A stretch of DNA of 25,590 nucleotides. Origin: CAZGUG01 sp964529035 (GTDB lineage Bacteria > Bacillota > Clostridia > Ch29). The notes beneath the pieces were generated by a model that saw only the letters and a program-made list of their open reading frames with translations, was not told where the DNA came from and did not search any database. The stretch lies in contig CAZGUG010000030.1 of assembly GCA_964529035.1 (NCBI GenBank), positions 1-25,590 on the forward strand. The letters run 5' to 3'. This document shows positions 16,853-23,395 of the stretch, one piece after another (positions within the stretch are counted from its first letter, which is position 1; each line of letters begins with the position of its first letter). Made by a program: the position numbers and the translations under genes.

Positions 16853-17230
16853 GTGTTTCTTGATTTTGACAGTGAAAGGCCCATATATCTTCAAATTGCA
16901 GAGGCCATAGAGGACAATATTATAAGGGGAATATTCGAGGAAGAAAGCCAGGTAATCTCCACCACCGAGATATCGGTTAAGTATAAAATTAACCCGGCAA
17001 CCGCCGGTAAAGGCGTGAAATTGCTGGTAGACGAAGGCATTCTCTATAAAAAAAGGGGTGTGGGAATGTTTGTCTGTGCCGGAGCAAAGAAAACAATTTT
17101 GAAAAAGCGCAGGGAAAACTTTTGCCAGGGGTTTATACTGCCCTTAATCGATGAAGCCTCTAAGCTGGGTATAACTAAGGAAGAGATAATAGATATGATA
17201 GAGGGGAGCTTTAAGAATGAATATCATTGA
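16853..17230 (+). CDS. GntR-family (YtrA subfamily) transcriptional regulator
   Basis: This is a short DNA-binding repressor of 125 residues: an N-terminal winged helix-turn-helix (about 8-75, beginning RPIYLQIAEAIEDNI and including the wing near YKKRGVGMFV) followed by the brief helical C-terminal tail typical of the YtrA subfamily, with no large effector domain. Such regulators sit at the head of ABC-transporter operons and respond to cell-envelope stress or antibiotics in Bacillus (family knowledge); the signal here is unknown. GTG 16853 is chosen because GAGGGAGG (16836-16843) lies 9 nt upstream; TTG 16844 touches the ribosome site and is unlikely. The 3' end overlaps the ABC ATPase gene by 14 nt. 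Confidence 0.9.
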   Translation: MFLDFDSERPIYLQIAEAIEDNIIRGIFEEESQVISTTEISVKYKINPATAGKGVKLLVDEGILYKKRGVGMFVCAGAKKTILKKRRENFCQGFILPLIDEASKLGITKEEIIDMIEGSFKNEYH

Positions 17231-18077
17231 GATTAAAGGAATAACCAAATACTATGGGGACGTTAAGGCTCTTGACAACGTTACCTTTACAATGGAGATG
17301 GGTAAGATTTACGGTCTCTTGGGAAGGAACGGAGCTGGAAAAACCACGCTTCTAAACCTCATTACAAACAGGATATTTCCGACTGAAGGTGAAATCAGCA
17401 TTGACGGTGGAAGTGTATATGAAAATGATAAGATGCTAAGAAATATATTTTATATGACTGAAAAAAACCTCTATCCGGGCGATGAAAAGCTTAAAAATAT
17501 TTTTAAGTGGACCCGGCAGTTTTACCCGTCATTTGATATTGACTACGCCAAGGGTCTTGCAGAGAAGTTTGGGCTGAATATAAATAAAAAGGTAAAGGAT
17601 TTGTCCACCGGCTATACTTCAATATTTAAAGCTGTCGCTGCACTGGCCTCAAATACGGGTATTATCATATTTGACGAGCCAATTTTAGGCCTGGATGCAA
17701 ACCACAGGGATATGCTTTACAAAGAGATGCTGGCAAATTATAACCACAATCCAAGGACGGTAATAATATCCACCCATCTTATTGAGGAAGTGGCCCAAGT
17801 TTTAGAGGAGGTTGTGATCATCAAAGAAGGAAAGCTGGTTTTAAAACAGTCGGTTGAAGATCTTCTGTCAGGTGCTTACTGCGTGACGGGTGAGGCCTCA
17901 AAGGTTGACAGGTATATAGAAGACAGAAAGCATGTGGGTGATGAGAAAATAGGCAATATAAAAACGGTTATTGTACTGGAGGATATAAGAAATAAGGATA
18001 AGGTGCTGGCAGGGGAGCTGGAGCTGGAGCTTTCCGGTGTGCAGCTGCAGAAGCTGTTTATAGCTCTTACTAATTAG
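17217..18077 (+). CDS. ABC transporter ATP-binding protein
   Basis: This is the cytoplasmic ATPase subunit of an ABC exporter or bacitracin-type resistance transporter, 286 residues. Walker A is GRNGAGKTT (36-44), Walker B FDEP (D153, E154) and the switch histidine H187 in ISTHLIEE. The signature motif is LSTGY (129-133) instead of LSGGQ, a change seen in the YtrB-like group that accompanies YtrA-type regulators. The C-terminal ~70 residues form a variable accessory region. The gene overlaps the regulator by 14 nt and is followed 16 nt later by the permease, so the three form one operon. Substrate is unknown; resistance to an envelope-active compound is an inference from the family. Confidence 0.92.
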   Translation: MNIIEIKGITKYYGDVKALDNVTFTMEMGKIYGLLGRNGAGKTTLLNLITNRIFPTEGEISIDGGSVYENDKMLRNIFYMTEKNLYPGDEKLKNIFKWTRQFYPSFDIDYAKGLAEKFGLNINKKVKDLSTGYTSIFKAVAALASNTGIIIFDEPILGLDANHRDMLYKEMLANYNHNPRTVIISTHLIEEVAQVLEEVVIIKEGKLVLKQSVEDLLSGAYCVTGEASKVDRYIEDRKHVGDEKIGNIKTVIVLEDIRNKDKVLAGELELELSGVQLQKLFIALTN

Positions 18078-18093
18078 CGGGGAGGTTGTATCG

Positions 18094-18798
18094 GTGAATA
18101 CCAGTTTGAAGGTGACAAAATATCAACTGTATTATGCCTACAAGGGTGTGGCGATATTTTACTCGATAATTGTTATGATACTGTTCGGGATAGTAATATT
18201 AAGCAGGAAATGGCCGGAGGGTGTAACCTTCGGCGGATTGGGCATGGCAACGGTAATATTTATATATATAGCCGGACTGGACTGGTTTAAATCAAGTTTC
18301 AGGTTTGCAGTGGCCAACAATGTACCGAGGAAAAAATTCTATCACGGTACTATATTTGCGATGATGGCTCTGACTGTTTTTATGGCATTTGTGGATACTG
18401 TGATAAGTGCTGCTGCCGGCAGGGTAATATCCTATGAAAGCATTGCAGCACAGCTTTACGGGACGGTTACCTATCCTGCAGAGTTTTTATGGTCCCTCGG
18501 TCTGTACGCTTTGTCTGTATGTCTCGGCTGGCTCACAACAGTAATGTATTACAGGGCAGGCAAAGCGGCGAGGTTTGTTATTTTTGCTGCCCCGGTGGTA
18601 TTTCTGATACTGTTTGAATATATCGACAGGCGTACCGGCAGGGCATTGTCGGGAGCTGTCATTGGCTTTGTTCAAAGGGCGATGGGTTTTGCCTATAACA
18701 ACAATCCATTAATAGGATTTCTAAGCCTTATTACCGGGGCTGCCGCAATTTTACTTTTTAGTTATCTGTTTATACGCAGGGCACCGGTCAGGGATTAA
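18094..18798 (+). CDS. ABC transporter permease, six predicted membrane segments
   Basis: This 234-residue integral membrane protein is the likely partner of the preceding ATPase. Hydrophobic segments fall near residues 18-37, 49-65, 88-110, 133-152, 162-180 and 206-229, with basic loops such as the RKWPEG and VPRKKFYHG stretches between them. I recognise it as a permease from hydropathy and operon position, not from a specific motif. The GTG start at 18094 has GGGGAGG at 18079-18085. The gene ends 8 nt before a strong hairpin terminator, so it closes the operon. Confidence 0.82.
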   Translation: MNTSLKVTKYQLYYAYKGVAIFYSIIVMILFGIVILSRKWPEGVTFGGLGMATVIFIYIAGLDWFKSSFRFAVANNVPRKKFYHGTIFAMMALTVFMAFVDTVISAAAGRVISYESIAAQLYGTVTYPAEFLWSLGLYALSVCLGWLTTVMYYRAGKAARFVIFAAPVVFLILFEYIDRRTGRALSGAVIGFVQRAMGFAYNNNPLIGFLSLITGAAAILLFSYLFIRRAPVRD

Positions 18799-18806
18799 GC
18801 GAAGAA

Positions 18807-18844
18807 AAAAAGCTCATACCGGGTGTGCCTGGCATGAGCTTTTT
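18807..18844. terminator. Bidirectional terminator between the ABC permease and bactofilin genes
   Basis: AAAAAGCTCAT (18807-18817) pairs perfectly with ATGAGCTTTTT (18834-18844), and the stem continues inward through a mismatch and five further pairs (one G-T wobble) to a TGTG loop. A tracts precede it and T tracts follow it, so it can stop transcription of both converging operons. Confidence 0.9.
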
Positions 18845-18874
18845 GGACGTCAATATATTCTTAAAATACCATGT

Positions 18875-19342
18875 CTAATAGCTGCTGTAAAAGGTCGGGC
18901 CCTCGTTTTTGGCGCCGCTGACATTATCCTTGTTGTTTTCACTGCTTCCTACTGATGATGTTTCCTTCGGTTCTTTTTTTACAGTAAAGGGCTTTTTCTT
19001 TTCGGGTTTTATACCTGTAAACGAAATACCGGTGCTGTAGTTTTTCTGGCCGTCATATCCATTTACAAACCCTCCGTCATGAACCGTAATTTCATCGTAT
19101 TTAATGTTTTCGCAGTGTACTTTTCCGGAGGGGAATACTTCGATACTTTTGCTTTCCAGATTTCCGTCTATCACGCCATGCACCTCGATTGACCTGGTTA
19201 CAATAGTTCCTCTGAAACTGCCGGAATCCGCAATCACGATCCTTTGCGCATGTAGTATTGAGCCGTCTATTCTGCCGCGCACAACAACGGTCCCATGGTC
19301 TTCACGACCGGCACGTATTTTTTTTGAGTTAAACCCAAACAT
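18875..19342 (-). CDS. Bactofilin (polymer-forming cytoskeletal protein)
   Basis: Bactofilins self-assemble without nucleotide into filaments that scaffold envelope or division proteins. The 155-residue protein has a short basic N-terminus, a core (about 18-100) of short repeated beta-strand units with regularly spaced Val/Ile and Gly (HGTVVVRGRIDGSI, GSFRGTIVTRSIEVHGVIDGNL, and so on) as in the bactofilin beta-helix, and a low-complexity polar tail rich in Lys, Ser, Asn and Glu. ATG 19342 is chosen because a G6 ribosome site lies 7 nt upstream. It is 56 nt downstream of the actin-like gene on the same strand, with no terminator between them, so the two are probably co-transcribed. The function in this organism is unknown. 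Confidence 0.88.
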   Translation of the reverse strand: MFGFNSKKIRAGREDHGTVVVRGRIDGSILHAQRIVIADSGSFRGTIVTRSIEVHGVIDGNLESKSIEVFPSGKVHCENIKYDEITVHDGGFVNGYDGQKNYSTGISFTGIKPEKKKPFTVKKEPKETSSVGSSENNKDNVSGAKNEGPTFYSSY

Positions 19343-19398
19343 TCTGCTACCCCCCAATGTGGTTACCGGCGATTTATATACCGGGACTTTTTACTAAA

Positions 19399-20400
19399 TT
19401 ATTCGTTCAGTGAGCCCCAAAATCTGTTTGCCCAGGACAGGTAGCCGCGGCAGTTGGCGGTTATGGGTTCGTTTGTAAGCTGGGCCTGGGACAGTTTTGG
19501 CAGCACATAAGCACTGACAGCCTGACCGCCGCCGCCGCTTAAGACCAGTTTGTCAAAATCGGTGGTTTTCCAGTTGGAGTTTATGGTTACAAGTATATTT
19601 ATCGCCAGTTTTTCAAATGCTTTGTTTACAACGTCGGTTATGTCAATTGTCTCTCCCGCTACATTTATCTTTCCCTTTATTACAATGCTGTCCAGGTCAT
19701 AGCTTTCCTTTTCCAATCCGTATGTCGTAGCCAGGTACGATGCGATGTCGCTGTAGGCGGTAACAAGTCCCAGGGGAACGGTCTTGCTTTTTTCAGGTAT
19801 ATATTCCGAGTCTTCAACCGCCGCAAGATCGGTGGTTCTGAAACCCACATCAATTATTCCGGTATGTCCTTCCAGTGGATCGGTTATCTGACCAAGGGAG
19901 TTCAAAAATACAGACCAGTATGTACCGAGGGGCTGGGGCACCACTTCCACAGCATCAATGTCAATTTTAACTTCCTGGGGTTTGCCTTCGCTGTAGACGG
20001 TTATCATTTTCTCACCCTTTACCCTGCTGGCCAGGTCTTCGGCCAGATGCATTCTCTCAACCGGCAGCCCGGTTATAACCCTGAACTTGTTGACCGGATT
20101 GGAGCAGAAAGGGCTGAGGGCACTGAAGAATAAAGTTTCCAGGTCGTCGCTTATCGCCCTGGTGTAAGAAAGGTCCCGGTGTGCAAATTTTGAATGCTTG
20201 ATAGCGGATTTTCCAACAAAATAAAGTTCATTTTCTATTCCGATTTTCAGGTCATCAACCACAGACAGTTCGCCGGCCATCACATTGAAGGTCGGTTTGT
20301 TATGTCCTTCTCCAACTACACTGGGAAAGGAATAACCGGTTTTTCCGTCTGTAACCTTAACAAATCCATAACCAACATCAAGTCCTATAAGCTTTGTCAT
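19399..20400 (-). CDS. ParM/StbA-like bacterial actin homologue
   Basis: This is a 333-residue actin-fold ATPase related to plasmid-segregation ParM and archaeal Alp proteins. The phosphate-1 loop is GLDVGYGFVKV (D8), the phosphate-2 loop IIDVGFRTTDL (D184) and the adenosine motif LSGGGG (287-292), so ATP binding and polymerisation look intact. GGAGG lies 7 nt before the ATG. Plasmid ParM is normally paired with a ParR adaptor and a parC site; no ParR-like gene is present, and the next gene is instead a bactofilin. That argues for a chromosomal cytoskeletal role rather than plasmid partition, though I cannot exclude an integrated element. A strong promoter and a long structured leader lie upstream. 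Confidence 0.88.
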   Translation of the reverse strand: MTKLIGLDVGYGFVKVTDGKTGYSFPSVVGEGHNKPTFNVMAGELSVVDDLKIGIENELYFVGKSAIKHSKFAHRDLSYTRAISDDLETLFFSALSPFCSNPVNKFRVITGLPVERMHLAEDLASRVKGEKMITVYSEGKPQEVKIDIDAVEVVPQPLGTYWSVFLNSLGQITDPLEGHTGIIDVGFRTTDLAAVEDSEYIPEKSKTVPLGLVTAYSDIASYLATTYGLEKESYDLDSIVIKGKINVAGETIDITDVVNKAFEKLAINILVTINSNWKTTDFDKLVLSGGGGQAVSAYVLPKLSQAQLTNEPITANCRGYLSWANRFWGSLNE

Positions 20401-20463
20401 AAGTATACCTCCTTAATTTTTTTATTTTCACATTAAAGTGACAAAACTGTTAATAATAGAAGC

Positions 20464-20535
20464 AGGATAAATACCCGTACAGCGCAAGGCTGCGCCATAC
20501 CAAAAGTCAAATTGAATATTTGGCACATTTATCCT
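20464..20535 (-). promoter_or_regulatory. Structured leader element of the actin-bactofilin operon (unassigned class)
   Basis: On the minus strand a 9-bp closing helix (AGGATAAAT at 20535-20527 with ATTTATCCT at 20472-20464) encloses two hairpins: one with TGCCAAA/TTTGGTA arms (20525-20519 and 20504-20498) and one with TATGGCGCA/TGCGCTGTA arms and a GCCU loop (20499-20478). The two inner helices compete for two bases. This three-way junction lies inside the ~195-nt leader before the actin-like gene. It resembles a cis-regulatory RNA; I do not recognise it as a known riboswitch. A DNA-level role such as a centromere-like site is an alternative. Confidence 0.5.
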
Positions 20536-20601
20536 CTGAAAGATAAAAATGCACATACTCTGATATAATTATCGGCAAACATAACAAATTATGCTAGTTT
20601 T

Positions 20602-20629
20602 ATTATAACATTTTTCAAATTATTATCAA
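20602..20629 (-). promoter_or_regulatory. SigA-type promoter of the actin-bactofilin operon
   Basis: On the minus strand TTGATA (20629-20624), a 16-nt spacer and TATAAT (20607-20602) form a good vegetative promoter in an AT-rich stretch. Transcription would start near 20595, leaving an untranslated leader of about 195 nt before the actin-like gene at 20400. Confidence 0.75.
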
Positions 20630-20734
20630 CAAAGATATATTACGACAATTTTTTTATTGGCTGATATTGGATTCACATAACGGATTTTCGGTAATAAACT
20701 GATAGTATGATAAAAAAATGAAAGGATGATTGTG

Positions 20735-21814
20735 GTGGCGGGAAGAGCAAGGAAAATGTTTCCCGGGGGCAATACTTCCCAGGGATTTTATTCATATTAC
20801 AGGTATATTCTTGCGGAGGACGCAAAACGCATCTTTATAATTAAAGGGGGACCGGGGGTAGGCAAATCGGATTTCATGAAAAAAATAGCCCGGGAAATGA
20901 CAGGGCTGGGGTTTGATACAGAGCTGCATTACTGTTCATCCGACAACGATTCTCTAGATGCGGTGGTAATAAAGGATTTGAAAATAGCGCTGCTGGACGG
21001 AACTGCTCCCCATGTGGTGGATCCCAAATATCCGGGCGCCGTAGACGAAATAATCAATTTCGGGGAATACTGGGATGTCGGGGCACTGGAGAAATACAGG
21101 ACAAGTATAATCAAATACAGCAAGGAGGTGAGCGGGCATTTTGCCAGGGCTTACAAGCTGCTGGCGGCGGCAAAACTTGTGATGGACGACATTGAAAAAA
21201 AATACGGTGCGTGTACAGACAATGGCAGGGCAAACCTGGTGGTGGAGGAATGGGCCGGAGAGATATTCGACGGCTGGCCGGTTTCCGCCGTGCCGGGGAA
21301 AGAGCGCCATCTCTTTGCAAGCGCATATACGCCGGGGGGTTTTGTGGATTATTCCGACACGTTAATTGGTGATGTTCAGAGGATATACCATGTAAGCGGG
21401 CATCCCGGCACCGGGAAGACATATATTTTGAACAAGCTGGCAGACAGCGCCAGGGACAGGGGGGTAAAGGTTGAATACTTCCATACGCCCCTGAAGCCGC
21501 ACAAGCTGAATACCATAATACTGCAGGAACTGGATTTGGCGGTTACCTGCAGCGAAGCAGGCAGATTAAAAGCCAGCAGGTCCCTGGATTTGAACTCCCT
21601 GCTGGACAGCGGCAGGCTGAAGGGCAGCACCGAGAATATAGAAAACGATTTGCACATATATAAACAGCTTATCTCCGAATCCATATCCTCAATTTCAGAT
21701 GCCAAGAAGACTCATGACAGGCTGGAAGAGTATTATATTGACAATATGGATTTCGGGGCCATAGATCGTATGAGGGACAGAATACTCGAGAGAATACTGG
21801 AATACAGACAGTAG
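20735..21814 (+). CDS. Tandem P-loop ATPase of unknown function
   Basis: This 359-residue cytoplasmic protein holds two nucleotide-binding halves: Walker A GGPGVGKS at 38-45 and a second, GHPGTGKT, at 222-229. Each is followed by a similar phrase (DTELHYCSSDNDSLDAVVI in the first half, KVEYFHTPLKPHKLNTIIL in the second), which suggests an internal duplication. I recognise it as a conserved clostridial and bacillar ATP-binding protein family without an assigned role. GTG 20735 is chosen because AAAGGA (20721-20726) lies 8 nt upstream and gives the N-terminus MAGRARKMFPGGNTSQG; ATG 20726 touches the ribosome site, and GTG 20732 is also possible. It stands alone, divergent from the actin operon. 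No partner is evident. Confidence 0.8.
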   Translation: MAGRARKMFPGGNTSQGFYSYYRYILAEDAKRIFIIKGGPGVGKSDFMKKIAREMTGLGFDTELHYCSSDNDSLDAVVIKDLKIALLDGTAPHVVDPKYPGAVDEIINFGEYWDVGALEKYRTSIIKYSKEVSGHFARAYKLLAAAKLVMDDIEKKYGACTDNGRANLVVEEWAGEIFDGWPVSAVPGKERHLFASAYTPGGFVDYSDTLIGDVQRIYHVSGHPGTGKTYILNKLADSARDRGVKVEYFHTPLKPHKLNTIILQELDLAVTCSEAGRLKASRSLDLNSLLDSGRLKGSTENIENDLHIYKQLISESISSISDAKKTHDRLEEYYIDNMDFGAIDRMRDRILERILEYRQ

Positions 21815-21862
21815 TGGATGCCGGGGCGGTGAAACCCGCTGGCTGTTCAACAAAGATTGATA

Positions 21863-21891
21863 TTGACAAAAAAGTTTTTTTCGTTTAATAT
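21863..21891 (+). promoter_or_regulatory. SigA-type promoter of the ArsR-SdpI operon
   Basis: TTGACA (21863-21868), a 17-nt spacer and TAATAT (21886-21891) form a good vegetative promoter. The -10 box runs straight into the operator repeats, consistent with self-repression. Confidence 0.78.
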
Positions 21892-21919
21892 TTAGATATA
21901 AATCTAAATATCTAAATAT
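21888..21919. promoter_or_regulatory. Three-half-site ArsR operator
   Basis: ATATTTAGAT (21888-21897) and ATCTAAATAT (21902-21911) form a perfect inverted repeat with a 4-nt spacer; a second ATCTAAATAT follows at 21910-21919, overlapping by 2 nt. The site covers the -10 box and the expected transcription start, where an ArsR repressor would block polymerase. The odd third half-site may allow a second dimer to bind. Confidence 0.75.
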
Positions 21920-21945
21920 ATGCTGCAGTTGAGGAGGCTGATGTT

Positions 21946-22215
21946 TTGCTCGGGGATACTTTCAAGGCTTTGTCGGACAAAACCAGGAGAGAAATACTGA
22001 TGATGCTGAAAAATGGTGACATGACTGCCGGTGAGATAGCCCGGAGATTTTCGACAACCCATGCAACAATATCCCATCATCTCAAAATGCTCAGGGATGT
22101 TAACCTGGTATCGGTTGAAAGACAGGGTCAAAACATTGTATATTCGCTGAATACCACTGTTTTTCAGGACCTGCTGGCATGGCTTGTTAATTTTAGAGAA
22201 CAGGAGGGGCAGTAG
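21946..22215 (+). CDS. ArsR-family transcriptional repressor (SdpR-like)
   Basis: This 89-residue winged-helix repressor has the recognition region TAGEIARRFSTTHATISHHLKML and the family phrase ALSDKTRREIL near the N-terminus. I see no cysteine metal site (no Cys at all in the chain), so it is not an arsenic or cadmium sensor. Being followed directly by an SdpI-family gene, it matches the SdpR-SdpI pair of Bacillus, in which the repressor is sequestered by the membrane protein. TTG 21946 is used because GAGGAGG lies 8 nt upstream; the nearby ATG 21941 is out of frame. The operator before the gene suggests autoregulation. Confidence 0.92.
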   Translation: MLGDTFKALSDKTRREILMMLKNGDMTAGEIARRFSTTHATISHHLKMLRDVNLVSVERQGQNIVYSLNTTVFQDLLAWLVNFREQEGQ

Positions 22216-22216
22216 A

Positions 22217-22867
22217 ATGAAAAGAATACAAAATAATCCGATTATGCTTATTATACTAATTGTAGTTTGTGCAGTTGCCGTATATGCATATGTAAAGCTT
22301 CCCGCCGACGGCCAATACCCGGTACACTGGTCCTTCAGCGGCCAGCCCGACAGGTACGGTTCAAAGGTTGAAGCGGTATCCATGGGGCCGGTAGTTTCTG
22401 TGTTGATATATGTTCTGGCTGTGGTGCTGCCCGGGATAGACCCTAAGAGAAGAAACTACGAGAGGTTCAAAAATGAATACATTCTGCTGATGCAGGTAAT
22501 AATGGGATTTCTTGCAGCCGTTTATATAATCTCGATAATGGCTGCCTTCGGCAGACAGGTAAGCATTACGCTGTGGGTCAACGCGATGCTGGGGGTATTG
22601 TTCATGGTGCTGGGAAACTATATGAGCAGGATAAAGCAGAGTTGGTTTGTGGGCATAAAGACGCCCTGGACCCTGTCCAGTGAAAAGGTCTGGGATAAAA
22701 CCCACCGTTTCGGCGGCAGGATGTTTGTGATACTGGGGCTGATATTTGTGATAAACGCCTTTGTGGGTTTTATAACCAACGTTGCAGTATTTCTTGTACT
22801 GCTTTTCGGGCTGGCACTTTCTCCGATTGTTTACTCGTATATACTGTACAGGCGTATGAAAGGGTAG
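22217..22867 (+). CDS. SdpI-family membrane protein (DUF1648/SdpI)
   Basis: This 216-residue integral membrane protein has a DUF1648-type first part (PVHWSFSGQPDRYGSK, in which the family keeps a small extracytoplasmic motif after the first helix) and an SdpI domain with NYMSRIKQSWFVGIKTPWT and VWDKTHRFGG. Hydrophobic helices lie near residues 7-25, 51-68, 86-104, 112-128, 165-182 and 187-207. In Bacillus SdpI is both immunity protein and receptor for the SdpC toxin and holds the SdpR repressor at the membrane. No SdpC-like toxin gene is visible here, so it may protect against toxins from others or serve as a sensor (inference). ATG 22217 has AGGAGGGG 7-8 nt upstream; it starts one base after the repressor stop. 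Confidence 0.92.
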   Translation: MKRIQNNPIMLIILIVVCAVAVYAYVKLPADGQYPVHWSFSGQPDRYGSKVEAVSMGPVVSVLIYVLAVVLPGIDPKRRNYERFKNEYILLMQVIMGFLAAVYIISIMAAFGRQVSITLWVNAMLGVLFMVLGNYMSRIKQSWFVGIKTPWTLSSEKVWDKTHRFGGRMFVILGLIFVINAFVGFITNVAVFLVLLFGLALSPIVYSYILYRRMKG

Positions 22868-22869
22868 GC

Positions 22870-22898
22870 TGTTTACGCCGATAAAAAAGTGGTATAAT
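22870..22898 (+). promoter_or_regulatory. Extended -10 promoter before the FmdB-type gene
   Basis: TGGTATAAT at 22890-22898 is an extended -10 element. The -35 position (TGTTTA, 22870-22875, 17-nt spacing) is weak, which extended -10 promoters tolerate. Transcription would start near 22905, about 58 nt before the coding start. Confidence 0.55.
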
Positions 22899-22962
22899 AT
22901 AAATATACCCCCATACCCTATAATGTTGATTGTCTAACTGACAGCGGAAGGGAGAGATATTT

Positions 22963-23187
22963 GTGCCTATATACGAATACAACTGCAAAAAATGCGGCAG
23001 GACCTTTGAAAAACTGGTAAGGACTTCGGAGGGAGATAAAAGTATGGGATGCCCAGACTGCGGCAGTGGCGAGGTAAAGAGGGTATTTTCGGTGTTCGGA
23101 GTTGGTGGAAGCGGGGGGAGCAAAGGTGACAGCACGCTGCCCTGCGGTGCGGACAGGTCCCACGGCCCGGCCTGCGGCGGAGGGTGA
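22963..23187 (+). CDS. FmdB-type zinc ribbon protein
   Basis: This 74-residue protein begins MPIYEYNCKKCG and carries two CxxC knuckles (C8/C11 and C30/C33) that should bind one zinc ion, as in the FmdB/CxxC regulatory family. The tail is rich in Gly and Ser and adds two further Cys (in LPCGAD and PACGGG) and a His; these may be extra metal ligands or simply a flexible tail. The family is often called regulatory, but its function is not established. GTG 22963 has GGAG 8 nt upstream. It has its own promoter and terminator, so it is monocistronic. Confidence 0.88.
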   Translation: MPIYEYNCKKCGRTFEKLVRTSEGDKSMGCPDCGSGEVKRVFSVFGVGGSGGSKGDSTLPCGADRSHGPACGGG

Positions 23188-23237
23188 GGTCTGTAGCCGT
23201 TCCGGTCCGGGACGTAAAAAGGGCGTAAAAATCATTG

Positions 23238-23277
23238 AGGAATTCTTCACCGGATAAGTGGAGGGTTCCTTTTTTTT
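23238..23277 (+). terminator. Terminator after the FmdB-type gene
   Basis: AGGAA (23238-23242) pairs with TTCCT (23266-23270) and, inward, CTTCAC pairs with GTGGAG; the hairpin runs into eight T. It lies about 50 nt after the stop codon. Confidence 0.8.
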
Positions 23278-23395
23278 ATACACTAGGAAATTAATCCGGT
23301 TTCCACATTTCATATTCATAGGGTGATGGTATGTTAATTAAGCCGGGGAGGGATAATACCAATGTGCGGCTGAAACTATAAAAGGGAGCATGTGT

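Larger units (their letters stand above)
20401..20734. other. AT-rich divergent intergenic region
   Basis: This gene-free stretch separates the minus-strand actin-like gene from the plus-strand P-loop ATPase. It contains the actin operon promoter and its structured leader. The ~100 nt nearest the ATPase gene are AT-rich with no convincing promoter for that gene: TATGAT near 20706 lacks a good -35 partner, so an alternative sigma factor is possible. Confidence 0.6.

Noticed and set aside
20464..20535. Twister-sister ribozyme, c-di-GMP or purine riboswitch
   Set aside because: Short similarities such as CGCAAGG were checked by eye, but the conserved core nucleotides of these classes are not all present in the needed order.
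20401..20734. parC-type iteron array upstream of the ParM-like gene
   Set aside because: No set of tandem direct repeats is visible, and no ParR gene is nearby.
21941..21999. ATG 21941 as the start of the ArsR gene
   Set aside because: It is out of frame and closes after a short peptide; TTG 21946 has the ribosome site at correct spacing.
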